From Asticcacaulis sp. AC460 (GTDB taxonomy: Bacteria > Pseudomonadota > Alphaproteobacteria > Caulobacterales > Caulobacteraceae): DNA of 64,000 nt. Each line of letters begins with the position of its first letter. Position 1 is the first letter of the stretch. The stretch is taken from assembly GCF_000495795.1 (NCBI RefSeq), contig NZ_AWGD01000021.1:1-64000 (forward strand), written 5' to 3'. The notes beneath the pieces were generated by a model. The model did no database searches and was not told the origin of the DNA. It saw only the letters and a program-made list of their open reading frames with translations. Of this stretch, positions 32,792 through 42,397 are shown in pieces. The translations under genes and the position numbers were made by a program.

Positions 32792-33409
32792 TCAGGGAAT
32801 CAAGGGCAGGGCGGCGGGGCCGGAACCGTGGGCGTGGATGCCGGTCAGGCGCGGGTCGTCGGCGATCTCGATGCCGCGGGCATAGGGAACGAAGCCCATT
32901 TTCTGGTAGAATGGAAGGGCCTTTGGATCGTCCGCCGAGCAAGTGTGGACCCAGACTCTTGTGGTGGTTTCATCCGCCCAGGCCAGGCGCTGGGCCTGGT
33001 CCATCAGCCAACTGCCGAGGCCCTTGCCGGTTTGGCCTGGGGTAAAGCCGAAATAGGCGACTTCGACATTGCCTTCGTCTTGCCAGTCCAGTTCCAGCAG
33101 CCCGATCTTTTGGCTGTCGCGGATCACCGTCCACGTCTTGTGGTTAGGGTTGTAGAAGAGGGCTTCCAGTTCGGCACGGGATTTGAGCAGCCGGCCGAAC
33201 CACAGCCACGGCGCGCCGATCGCCTTGAACAGGTCGAGATAGGCGTCGACATCGACTTGCGGCCAGGATTCGAGACGGATGCCGTCGGGCGCCGCGATCG
33301 GCTCGCGATCCGGCGGTATCAGTTGTTCGAGAAAGGTGATGACCATGGCAATCTTGCCGGCCGGCAGCGTGTATTCGCCGCTGGCGAGGTCGAGGACGGG
33401 AGCAGACAT
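32792..33409 (-). CDS. GNAT-family N-acetyltransferase
   Basis: Protein of 205 residues. The acetyl-CoA binding part is FGFTPGQTGKGLGSWLMDQA (the Q/RxxGxG/A loop reads QTGKGLG) and the C-terminal ALPFYQKMGFVPYARGIEI is the usual GNAT ending. The substrate is unknown. Its ATG follows immediately after the TAG stop of the upstream SLATT-like gene (no bases between), so the two are translationally coupled. Confidence 0.9.
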   Translation of the reverse strand: MSAPVLDLASGEYTLPAGKIAMVITFLEQLIPPDREPIAAPDGIRLESWPQVDVDAYLDLFKAIGAPWLWFGRLLKSRAELEALFYNPNHKTWTVIRDSQKIGLLELDWQDEGNVEVAYFGFTPGQTGKGLGSWLMDQAQRLAWADETTTRVWVHTCSADDPKALPFYQKMGFVPYARGIEIADDPRLTGIHAHGSGPAALPLIP

Positions 33410-33913
33410 CTATTTTCCGTTGCGAACGGCCCGGAAGGCCTTCAGCCAGAGGTGTTCCGGCACCGAAGGCGTGATATCGCTCAAACGGGTCAGTTCTTCA
33501 AGGATATGCGTCAGTTCCTCGGCGGACTCCGGCAGGTTCAGTTCCATGATTTCCAGGCGCCGGCGGGTATTGGTGTAGTGACTGGCGGCGATACGGTGCG
33601 ATTGGGCTCGCTCGCTCCAGCGGAAGATGGCCTGGAAGGTCGAGACGATCGAGGTCAGGCCGCCCAGCACGAAGATGCTCAGATTGATGGGCAGGCTGTA
33701 GGTGGTGTAAAGGCCTTCGAAGGCGATCGGCAACGCGACCACCAGGGACACCAGTCCGCCACCCGCAATCGTCACGAAGGTCGAAACACGGGCATAGCTT
33801 TCGAGGATGTTGGTGGTGGTCCAGTGGGCCCGGGCGCTGGTCTTTATGCGCAGGTCGGTTTCCCGCAGGATGCGATGGAAGTCTTCCGTCAAGTTTGACG
33901 ATGCGTTGTCCAC
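33410..33913 (-). CDS. SLATT-like two-helix membrane protein
   Basis: Protein of 167 residues with two hydrophobic segments (about residues 42-66 and 73-93), separated by a short loop, followed by a soluble helical part with RWSERAQSHRIAASHYTNTR and an acidic helix. This layout fits the SLATT domain, a 2TM family described as a pore-forming effector candidate beside nucleotide-sensing (SMODS/SLOG) genes; the assignment rests on topology and the helix after TM2, not on a search. It starts with GTG (33913) after a GGGGG. It is coupled to the GNAT gene; no nucleotidyltransferase or other defence gene is near. Confidence 0.6.
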   Translation of the reverse strand: MDNASSNLTEDFHRILRETDLRIKTSARAHWTTTNILESYARVSTFVTIAGGGLVSLVVALPIAFEGLYTTYSLPINLSIFVLGGLTSIVSTFQAIFRWSERAQSHRIAASHYTNTRRRLEIMELNLPESAEELTHILEELTRLSDITPSVPEHLWLKAFRAVRNGK

Positions 33914-33990
33914 CCTTGCCCCCGGCTTTGCTCCGTTAACCTTTTACGGTGCGCGGGCCGGGTTCGCAAGTCTTGCCGCGTATCTGGCGA

Positions 33991-35664
<1,674 letters not shown>

Positions 35665-35734
35665 GGCGCGGGAATTAGGCTGTGAAGGCTTTCAAGTCAA
35701 TGCACTTGGGACGTTCGGGAAGGTCAGGAATGTG

Positions 35735-35761
35735 TTGTTTTCGCGTATCAGACGCTATATA
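35735..35761 (+). promoter_or_regulatory. Candidate rpoZ promoter
   Basis: TTGTTTT (35735-35741), 12-nt spacer and GCTATATA (35754-35761) match the Caulobacter housekeeping form TTGACGS-N10-14-GCTANAWC at most positions. It is 82 nt before the rpoZ ATG in the leuA-rpoZ divergent region. Confidence 0.5.
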
Positions 35762-35843
35762 GAGGCCACAACCTGTTTCGAGCGCCGGACGCGGATGGTA
35801 AATCCCGGCCGATGGCGCTCTTTTCCTATTGCTGAGGTCGCCT

Positions 35844-36203
35844 ATGGCTCGCGTTACCGTCGAAGATTGCGTCGAACAGATCGACAACCGTTTCAACCTC
35901 GTCCTGCTGGCCGCGCATCGCGCCCGCGCCATCTCGTCCGGTTCCGCCATCCTGGTCGACCGCGACAACGATAAGAACCCGGTCGTGTCGCTGCGCGAAA
36001 TCGCCGACAAGGCCATCGAGCCGAGCGTCCTGACCGAAAGCCTGATCGCTTCGCTGCAACGCGTTGACGAGCGTACCGAGGCCGAGGAAGAGGCCGAAAC
36101 CCTGGCCCTGCTGGCCGATCCGCAGCACCAGCAAATGTCGGAAAGCGAACTGATCCGCGCGCTGCAGTCCGATCGCGACGGTGGCCAGGAAGAGCGCTAC
36201 TAG
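35844..36203 (+). CDS. rpoZ: RNA polymerase omega subunit
   Basis: Small RNA polymerase subunit of 119 residues that clamps the beta-prime C-terminus and, in many bacteria, forms part of a ppGpp-binding site. Signature: [20 protein letters not shown] followed by [13 protein letters not shown]. The C-terminal half is acidic and longer than in E. coli, as usual in this group. It has its own terminator and is followed by the (p)ppGpp synthase/hydrolase gene, a widespread pairing. The ATG at 35844 follows TTGCTGAGGTCG. Confidence 0.97.
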   Translation: MARVTVEDCVEQIDNRFNLVLLAAHRARAISSGSAILVDRDNDKNPVVSLREIADKAIEPSVLTESLIASLQRVDERTEAEEEAETLALLADPQHQQMSESELIRALQSDRDGGQEERY

Positions 36204-36231
36204 AACCCGGCGATAAAAAAGCCATATGGAA

Positions 36232-36260
36232 AAGGTCCGGATCGTCTCCGGGCCTTTTTT
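36232..36260 (+). terminator. Intrinsic terminator after rpoZ
   Basis: GGTCCGGA (36234-36241) pairs with TCCGGGCC (36247-36254) with one G-T pair and a 5-nt loop, flanked by AA and TT to extend the stem, followed by six T. It separates rpoZ from the next gene. Confidence 0.9.
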
Positions 36261-36326
36261 CGTGCTTGCCATAATCGCAAGTCATGCGACACTTTTTGTT
36301 TATAGTCTTAGGATTCAATCGACGCG

Positions 36327-38609
36327 ATGTCCGCAGAAGGTGAACAGGCCAACATTCTGGAAACGCCCGGGACGGGTGAGGGCGGTGCTGTTTCGGCGGC
36401 AGACGTTGCTGCCCCTAAGGAGGCTGCAAAGCCGGCCGCGCGGCCGAAGTTCCTGCGCCAGGTTGAGCTGATCGACCGTGTCGCCGCGTATGATCCGACG
36501 GTCGACGAGGCCATGCTGAATCGGGCCTATGTCTACGCCATGCGGATGCATGGGGCGCAATTGCGGGCTTCGGGCGATCCGTATTTTGCCCATCCGATTG
36601 AGGTGGCGGGGATTCTGACCGACTACAAGCTGGACGCGGCCACGATCGCGACGGCGTTGCTGCACGATACCATCGAGGACACGCCGGCGACGCGCGAGGA
36701 GATCGCGGCCAAGTTCAGCGACGAGATCGCCAACATGGTCGAAGGGGTCACCAAGCTGACCCAACTGGAACTGCAGTCGGAATATACCAAGCAGTCGGAA
36801 AACCTGCGTAAATTCATTCTGGCGATTTCCCGTGATATCCGTGTGTTGCTGGTTAAACTGGCTGACCGGCTGCACAATATGCGGACGCTGCAGTATGTGA
36901 AGCCGGAAAAGCGTGAGCGGATTTCGCGCGAGACCCTGGAAGTGTACGCGCCGCTGGCCCGGTCGATCGGCTGTAACCGGTTCGCGACTGAGCTGGAGGA
37001 CCTGGCGTTTTCCCACATCAATCCGAAGGCCCATGCCGCCATTGTGCGGCGGCTGGAGGAGATGCGGACCGAGAAGGGCGATGCGATTCGCGCCATTGCC
37101 AAGGATGTCGCCGCCAAGCTGGAAAAACAGGGCATGTTCGCCCGGGTATCCGGCCGGGAAAAGTCGCCCTATTCGATCTGGAAGAAGCTGCAGCGCAAGT
37201 CGATGGGCTTTTCGCAGCTTTCAGACATCTTCGCGTTCCGCGTGGTGGTGAACAGCGCCGACGATTGTTATCGCGGTTTGGGCATCATCCATCGCGCCTG
37301 GCCGATCGTTCAGGATAGGTTCAAGGATTTCATTTCGACGCCGAAGAGCAATAACTACAAGTCGCTGCATACGACGGTTGTGGGTCACAAGGGCCTGCGC
37401 ATCGAGCTGCAGATCCGGACCGAGGAGATGGACCGGGTGGCCGAAGAGGGCGTCGCGGCCCATTGGGGTTATAAGAACCAGAGCTACGGCTTCGATGAAG
37501 AAGCAGCGACGGCCAATGGCGGTCGCAATCCGATCGCGGCCTTGCGCGACATCGTCAGCATCGTGGAGAGCGGCGGCGATTCGGAAGACTGGGTCGAGCA
37601 CGCCAAGATGGAGATGTTCACCGACCAGGTGTTCGTCTTCTCGCCCAAGGGTAAGTTGGTTTCGCTGCCGCGTGGCGCGATGCCGCTGGATTTTGCCTTT
37701 GCGGTGCATACCGAGATCGGTGAAAAGGCGATCGGCGCCATCATCAATGGTGAGCACCGGCCGTTGCGGACGGTGCTGCAGAATGGCGATCAGGTGGAAA
37801 TCCTGACGGGCCAGGAAGCACGGGTGACGCAGGACTGGTTCTCGCTGACAGTGACCGGCAAGGCGCGGTCGGCGATCCGCCGGCATATCCGGCAGAGGGA
37901 GCGCGACGATTTCATCACGGTCGGGCGTACGGCGGTGGAGCGTGCGGCGGCCCAGGTCGATAAACGGCTGAACGATATCAGCTGGCGGCCGGCGTTCGAA
38001 CGTTTCCATGTGACCAGCGAGGATGAGCTGTTCGAGCTGTGCGGACGGGGGAAGATTTTCCCGGCGAAGATTCTTGAGGCGATTTTTCCGGGATTGAAGC
38101 TACCGCTACTGCTGTCCGCGGATACTCTGACGCGAGTCAAGGACGGAGAGGGCGGGTTGGCCTTCGTGCGGGGATCGGCGCTGCGGGCTTCGCAGACGGT
38201 GATCTTTTCGGGATGCTGCCATCCGGTTCCGGGCGATCGCATTATCGGCATTGTCGAAGGTGAAGATGTCCATGTCCATTCGATCGACTGTGAGCGTCTC
38301 GAAGCTCTGGACGATGACAAGGATGCCTGGATTGATCTGCACTGGACGCTGAACGCTGAAAAGAACACCTTAAGTGTGACGCGTATCCGTGTGAATATGC
38401 AGAACAAACCCGGCGCCTTGGGACAGGCCTGCACGTTGATCGGTGAGGCGCGTGGCAATATCGTCAAGATCGATATCAAGCCCAATGCGGTGGACTTCCT
38501 GGATATCGATTTCGATATCGAGGTGATGGATGCGCGTCACATCACCAATATCTCGGCGGCTTTGCGGACGTCGCCGATGATTGAGAGCGTGGATCGCGTT
38601 CGGGGTTAG
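36327..38609 (+). CDS. spoT: RelA/SpoT bifunctional (p)ppGpp synthetase/hydrolase
   Basis: Stringent-response enzyme of 760 residues. N-terminal HD hydrolase domain with HPIEVAG and LLHDTIEDTPAT (metal-binding HD pair, near residues 90-115), then the synthetase domain with SNNYKSLHTTVVG and RTEEMDRVAEEGVAAHWGYK, the TGS domain (MFTDQVFVFSPKGKLVSLPRGA), and a C-terminal ACT domain (VNMQNKPGALGQACTLIGEARGN). Both active sites look intact, so it should make and degrade the alarmone. It is the only long RSH seen here, as in Caulobacter. A ~60-residue Glu/Ala-rich N-terminal extension precedes the HD domain. Confidence 0.96.
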   Translation: MSAEGEQANILETPGTGEGGAVSAADVAAPKEAAKPAARPKFLRQVELIDRVAAYDPTVDEAMLNRAYVYAMRMHGAQLRASGDPYFAHPIEVAGILTDYKLDAATIATALLHDTIEDTPATREEIAAKFSDEIANMVEGVTKLTQLELQSEYTKQSENLRKFILAISRDIRVLLVKLADRLHNMRTLQYVKPEKRERISRETLEVYAPLARSIGCNRFATELEDLAFSHINPKAHAAIVRRLEEMRTEKGDAIRAIAKDVAAKLEKQGMFARVSGREKSPYSIWKKLQRKSMGFSQLSDIFAFRVVVNSADDCYRGLGIIHRAWPIVQDRFKDFISTPKSNNYKSLHTTVVGHKGLRIELQIRTEEMDRVAEEGVAAHWGYKNQSYGFDEEAATANGGRNPIAALRDIVSIVESGGDSEDWVEHAKMEMFTDQVFVFSPKGKLVSLPRGAMPLDFAFAVHTEIGEKAIGAIINGEHRPLRTVLQNGDQVEILTGQEARVTQDWFSLTVTGKARSAIRRHIRQRERDDFITVGRTAVERAAAQVDKRLNDISWRPAFERFHVTSEDELFELCGRGKIFPAKILEAIFPGLKLPLLLSADTLTRVKDGEGGLAFVRGSALRASQTVIFSGCCHPVPGDRIIGIVEGEDVHVHSIDCERLEALDDDKDAWIDLHWTLNAEKNTLSVTRIRVNMQNKPGALGQACTLIGEARGNIVKIDIKPNAVDFLDIDFDIEVMDARHITNISAALRTSPMIESVDRVRG

Positions 38610-38628
38610 CGCTGTCAACGAATGGGGT

Positions 38629-38735
38629 TTGGGGCTTGAGGCCCCAAGACTTCCTTTTTCTTTCCTCGACCTCGCCCTCAAAGGGGAGAAGGTCAAGGAA
38701 AGAAAGAAGAAAAGACGTGGGGTCGCTGACCCCAC
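38629..38735. repeat. Array of three hairpins between spoT and pyrE
   Basis: Three nested or successive inverted repeats fill the gap: TTGGGGC/GCCCCAA (38629-38647, perfect 7 bp, 5-nt loop); a 19-20 bp imperfect palindrome with pyrimidine arm CTTTTTCTTTCCTCGACCT (38654-38672) and purine arm AGGTCAAGGAAAGAAAGAAG (38690-38709); and GTGGGGTC/GACCCCAC (38717-38735, perfect 8 bp, 3-nt loop). The mid palindrome is unusual for its strong purine/pyrimidine asymmetry. No T-run follows any stem, so a simple terminator is unlikely; a mobile palindromic element or pyrE leader is possible. Confidence 0.7.
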
Positions 38736-38798
38736 ACCCCATAAGTTTACAGGGCTATCCGAAAGCGCTACAGCACCTCGACCCTTAGCGAGACTCAC

Positions 38799-39386
38799 AT
38801 GACTTCCGAAGACGTAATCAACGAATTCCGCGCCGCCAACGCCCTGCGCGAGGGCCATTTCGTCCTGTCCAGCGGGCTGCATTCTCCGATGTTCCTGCAA
38901 AAGAACCTGGTCTTTATGCACGCCGATCGCTGCGAGCGTCTCTGCAAAGCGCTGGCCGAGAAGATAACGGCGCAAGTCGGCCCGGTCGATGTGGTCATTT
39001 CGCCGGCCGTCGGTGGCATCATCCCCGGCTACGAAACGGCACGCCACCTGAAGGTCGCTTCGCTTTATGTTGAACGCGAAGGCGGCGAGTTCAAGCTCCG
39101 CCGCGGCTTCAGCATCGAACCTGGCGACAAGGTGGTCATGGTGGAGGATATCGTCACCACGGGCCTGTCGTCGCGCGAATGTATTGAAGCCATCCGCAAG
39201 GCCGGCGGGGATGTCGTTGCCGCGGCCTGTATCGTCGATCGTTCCGGCGGCGAAGCCGATGTCGGCGTGCCGCTGATCGCTTTGGCCTCGCTGAAAATTC
39301 CGGCCTATCCCGCCGACAACCTGCCGCCGGAACTGGCCGACATTCCGGTCCAGGATCCCGGTTCGCGCCGCCTGGCCAAGGTCTAG
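38799..39386 (+). CDS. pyrE: Orotate phosphoribosyltransferase
   Basis: UMP synthesis enzyme of 195 residues. The phosphoribosyl-diphosphate binding motif [11 protein letters not shown] is present and the N-terminal [17 protein letters not shown] segment (the OPRT substrate-binding stretch) is intact. It joins PRPP and orotate. It starts 64 bp after the hairpin array and heads a run of tightly spaced genes: pdxJ follows after four bases. Confidence 0.96.
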   Translation: MTSEDVINEFRAANALREGHFVLSSGLHSPMFLQKNLVFMHADRCERLCKALAEKITAQVGPVDVVISPAVGGIIPGYETARHLKVASLYVEREGGEFKLRRGFSIEPGDKVVMVEDIVTTGLSSRECIEAIRKAGGDVVAAACIVDRSGGEADVGVPLIALASLKIPAYPADNLPPELADIPVQDPGSRRLAKV

Positions 39387-39390
39387 CCCC

Positions 39391-40152
39391 ATGCGCGAGC
39401 GGATCCGCCTGGGGCTGAATGTCGATCACGTCGCCACGGTGCGCAATGCCCGTGGCGGCCATGCACCCGATCCGATCCGGGCCTCGCGTCTGGCGCTGCA
39501 GGCTGGGGTCGACGGCATCACAGCGCACCTGCGCGAAGACCGCCGTCATATCGTCGACAAAGATGTCTGGGCGATCAAGGAGGTCTGCGATACCTTCGGC
39601 AAGCCGCTGAACTTCGAAATGGCCGTGACCGATGAAATGGTCGCCATGGCACTGAAGCTGAAACCCCACGCCGCCTGCCTGGTGCCGGAACGGCGTCAGG
39701 AACGCACCACCGAGGGCGGGCTGGACGTCGCAGGCCAGATCGATCATGTCGGTGAGGCCGTACGCCTGTTCAACAAGGCCGGTATCCGCGCCTCGCTGTT
39801 CATCGCCGCCGATCCGGTCCAGGTGGCCGCCGCCGCCCAGGTCCAGGCGCCGGTCATCGAATTCCATACCGGCGCCCTGTGTGATGCCTTTCGCGAGCAG
39901 GAACGCGTTACATTCGACAATGAATTGAAGCGGTTGCAGGCCGCGGTTGCCCAGGCGCATGAATTGGGGATCGAGGTCCATGCCGGCCATGGTATCGACT
40001 TTGACACTGTGCCGTTCATCGCCAATATCGCCCATGTCCGCGAACTCAATATCGGCCACTTCCTGATCGGTGAAGCCATCTTCATCGGGCTTGAAGCCGC
40101 CGTAGCGAAGATGCGCGGGCTGATGGACGACGCCGTCAGGAGCCTGGGATGA
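39391..40152 (+). CDS. pdxJ: Pyridoxine 5'-phosphate synthase
   Basis: Closes the pyridine ring of vitamin B6 from deoxyxylulose phosphate and 3-amino-2-oxopropyl phosphate. 253 residues of TIM-barrel fold with the N-terminal signature LGLNVDHVATVRNARGG and ITAHLREDRRHI; the catalytic histidine and glutamate positions in NFEMAVTDEM and EVHAGHGIDFDTV are present. Its stop overlaps the acpS start (ATGA). Confidence 0.97.
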   Translation: MRERIRLGLNVDHVATVRNARGGHAPDPIRASRLALQAGVDGITAHLREDRRHIVDKDVWAIKEVCDTFGKPLNFEMAVTDEMVAMALKLKPHAACLVPERRQERTTEGGLDVAGQIDHVGEAVRLFNKAGIRASLFIAADPVQVAAAAQVQAPVIEFHTGALCDAFREQERVTFDNELKRLQAAVAQAHELGIEVHAGHGIDFDTVPFIANIAHVRELNIGHFLIGEAIFIGLEAAVAKMRGLMDDAVRSLG

Positions 40153-40538
40153 TCCTGGGGATCGGCGTGGATCTGGTCGATGCCCGGCGTATTGAAGCGT
40201 CGGTGACCCGGTTCGAGCGCCGGTTCCTCGATCGCATCTTTACGGCCGACGAACAGAAACACGCGTTCGCCGCTGCCCGGCCGCACCTGAGCTTTGCCAA
40301 GCGCTTCGCCGCCAAGGAAGCCGTGGCCAAGGCGCTGGGGACAGGCGTGCGGGGGTTCCTGTTCATCGATATCGAGGTGACGTCGGATGCCCTGGGTAAG
40401 CCGCATGTCCTTCTGCATGGCGGCGCGGCGGAGCGGCTTCGCGCGATCGTGCCCGATGGCAGGACGGCCCATGTTCATCTGTCGCTAAGCGATGAGGACC
40501 CCTATGCCAGCGCCTATGCGATCATAGAGGCCGTTTGA
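40149..40538 (+). CDS. acpS: Holo-[acyl-carrier-protein] synthase
   Basis: Transfers phosphopantetheine from CoA to the serine of ACP. 129 residues. The two family motifs are GIGVDLVDARRIEAS and FAAKEAVAKALGTG (catalytic/magnesium Glu-Lys), and RFLDRIFTADEQ lies between. The ATG overlaps the pdxJ stop by four bases. It is a short trimer-type AcpS. Confidence 0.97.
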   Translation: MILGIGVDLVDARRIEASVTRFERRFLDRIFTADEQKHAFAAARPHLSFAKRFAAKEAVAKALGTGVRGFLFIDIEVTSDALGKPHVLLHGGAAERLRAIVPDGRTAHVHLSLSDEDPYASAYAIIEAV

Positions 40539-40714
40539 AACATGTCGATTTTGTCACCCGTGTATCCAACAAAATACAGCCTTGCGCTTGCCATATTCTG
40601 TGGTTAGGTCACTATCAACCAAACCAGGGCCGAAGAACTTGGACGTCCCTGACCACCACATCTACGGCAGGGTCACCCCTGCCGTAACTCATGAAGGACC
40701 AGGGGCAAATCCTT

Positions 40715-41626
40715 ATGAATAAAGACGAAAACATCACGCCGGAGCCGGCGGATCAGCCGATTGCCGCCGCCGCGGCCGTGAAGGACGCCCCGCCGCAGGT
40801 CGATGCGGCCACGGCCCAGGACAGCGAAGCCGAGGTGGAAATGGCGCAGATCGAGCCGCGTTCGGCGAAGGATATCGCGCTTGCCGAGATCAAAGAGATC
40901 GGCACCGTGGTCGGCGTTGCCGTCCTGTTGGTGCTGTTCCTGCGCACCCTGTTCTTCCAGCCCTTCACCATCCCGTCGGCGTCGATGGAGCCCAACCTGT
41001 ACCAGGGCGACTACATCATCGTGTCGAAGTGGGATTACGGCTATTCCAAGCATTCGATCCAGTTCTCGCCGCCGCTGTTCAACGGACGCATCTTCGGCCG
41101 TGACCCGAAGCGTGGCGACATCGTCGTCTTCAAGCTGCCTGTCGACAACAAGACGGACTATATCAAGCGCGTGATCGGCCTGCCGGGCGATACGATTCAG
41201 GTCAAGGACGACCAGCTCTATGTGAACGGCGCGGCGGTCCCGACCTCCAACCTGGGCACGGTCGCCGGAACCGAACCCAGTGTAGACGGGGCATTCCGCG
41301 GCGCGACGGCGACCCTGCAGCGCGAGGAGCTGCCCGGCGCGCGCAGCCAAAGCCATATGATGCAGGATTTCGTCCGTGATGGCTCGGTCGACAATACCGA
41401 CGTCTACACCGTGCCCGAAGGCCACTATTTCATGATGGGCGACAACCGCGACAACTCGCTGGATAGCCGCTATCCCAAGGGCTACGGCGTTGGTTTTGTG
41501 CCGGCGGAAAACGTTGAAGGTCGCGCCGTCCTTGTCCTGATGTCGTGGAAGGAAGGCTCGTCGCTGTGGAAGCCGTGGACGTGGCTGAACTTTAACTGGG
41601 ACCGGTTCTTCAAGTCCTTGCACTGA
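40715..41626 (+). CDS. lepB: Signal peptidase I
   Basis: Inner-membrane serine protease that removes signal peptides of exported proteins, about 303 residues. A cytoplasmic Pro/Ala/Glu-rich N-terminal stretch (to about residue 65) leads into one membrane helix (TVVGVAVLLVLFLRTLFF), then the catalytic PSASMEP serine box, the lysine box VVFKLPVDNKTDYIKRVIG, and the C-terminal GDNRDNSLDSR box. The ATG at 40715 (MNKDENIT) has an AGGGG upstream; the ATG at 40691 is an alternative. Its C-terminal part has an extra loop with PGARSQSHMMQDFV. Confidence 0.96.
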   Translation: MNKDENITPEPADQPIAAAAAVKDAPPQVDAATAQDSEAEVEMAQIEPRSAKDIALAEIKEIGTVVGVAVLLVLFLRTLFFQPFTIPSASMEPNLYQGDYIIVSKWDYGYSKHSIQFSPPLFNGRIFGRDPKRGDIVVFKLPVDNKTDYIKRVIGLPGDTIQVKDDQLYVNGAAVPTSNLGTVAGTEPSVDGAFRGATATLQREELPGARSQSHMMQDFVRDGSVDNTDVYTVPEGHYFMMGDNRDNSLDSRYPKGYGVGFVPAENVEGRAVLVLMSWKEGSSLWKPWTWLNFNWDRFFKSLH

Positions 41627-41633
41627 TTATGAG

Positions 41634-41659
41634 AGGGGCCTTCGGGCTCCTTTCTTTTT
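41634..41659 (+). terminator. Hairpin with TTCG loop after lepB
   Basis: AGGGGCC (41634-41640) and GGCTCCT (41645-41651) pair (one G-T) around a TTCG tetraloop, followed by a T-rich run. It sits 7 bp after the lepB stop, just before rnc, and may partly separate the two. Confidence 0.75.
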
Positions 41660-41686
41660 GGGCCAACCTAAGCTAAAGCGTGCCGG

Positions 41687-42397
41687 ATGAGCGCGCGTTT
41701 GCAAAATACCCGTCATGTCGCCATCGAAGCCGTCCAGGACAAGCTGGGCTACCGGTTCAGCGACAAGCAACTGCTGGAGGTGGCATTGACCCACGCCAGC
41801 GTTGCCGAAGGTGCGCGCCGAATCGCCGATAACGAACGGCTGGAATTCCTGGGTGACCGGGTGTTGGGCCTGATGATCGCCGAAGCCTTGATGAACAATT
41901 TCCCGGAGGCGGAGGAAGGTGAATTGTCGCGCCGCTTCCACGCCCTGGTGTCGCGGGAAGCCTGCGCCGACGTTGCCCGCCAGTTAGGCCTGGGCGAGGC
42001 GGTACGGCTGGCGGCCGGTGAGACCAAGAGCGGTGGGCGCAGCAATCCGACCATTCTCGGTGATGCCTGCGAAGCCGTGATGGCAGCTGTTTACGTCGAC
42101 GGCGGATATGACGCGGTCGTCAAGAGTTTCGCGCCGCTGTGGAGCCAGTTGCTGCTGGACAGCGGCAATGCCTCGCGCAGCAATCCCAAATCCTTCCTGC
42201 AGGAATGGGCGGTGGCCAATGCCAAGAAGCCGCCGGCTTACAACCTGATCGAACGGCGTGGCCCCGACCACGCGCCCGTCTTCACCATGGAGGTCGTCAT
42301 CGACGGCCTGCAACCGCAATCCGCCACCGGCAAGTCTCGGCAGGAAGCCGAAAAGACTGCCGCCTTGGCGCTAATCGAACGAGAACAACTGAATTGA
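41687..42397 (+). CDS. rnc: Ribonuclease III
   Basis: Double-strand-specific endoribonuclease that processes rRNA precursors and structured mRNA, 236 residues. The signature NERLEFLGDRVLGL (residues 49-62) carries the catalytic Glu and Asp; further acidic residues are in GDACEAVMAAVY. A C-terminal double-stranded RNA binding domain begins about residue 165 (NPKSFLQEWAVANAKKPPAYN) and ends GKSRQEAEKTAALALIE. Its stop codon overlaps the era start. Confidence 0.97.
   Translation: MSARLQNTRHVAIEAVQDKLGYRFSDKQLLEVALTHASVAEGARRIADNERLEFLGDRVLGLMIAEALMNNFPEAEEGELSRRFHALVSREACADVARQLGLGEAVRLAAGETKSGGRSNPTILGDACEAVMAAVYVDGGYDAVVKSFAPLWSQLLLDSGNASRSNPKSFLQEWAVANAKKPPAYNLIERRGPDHAPVFTMEVVIDGLQPQSATGKSRQEAEKTAALALIEREQLN

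Noticed and set aside
32258-33898. Long plus-strand frame across the nuclease/GNAT/SLATT region
   Set aside because: It crosses three real genes and an intergenic repeat in a different frame; product has no domain.
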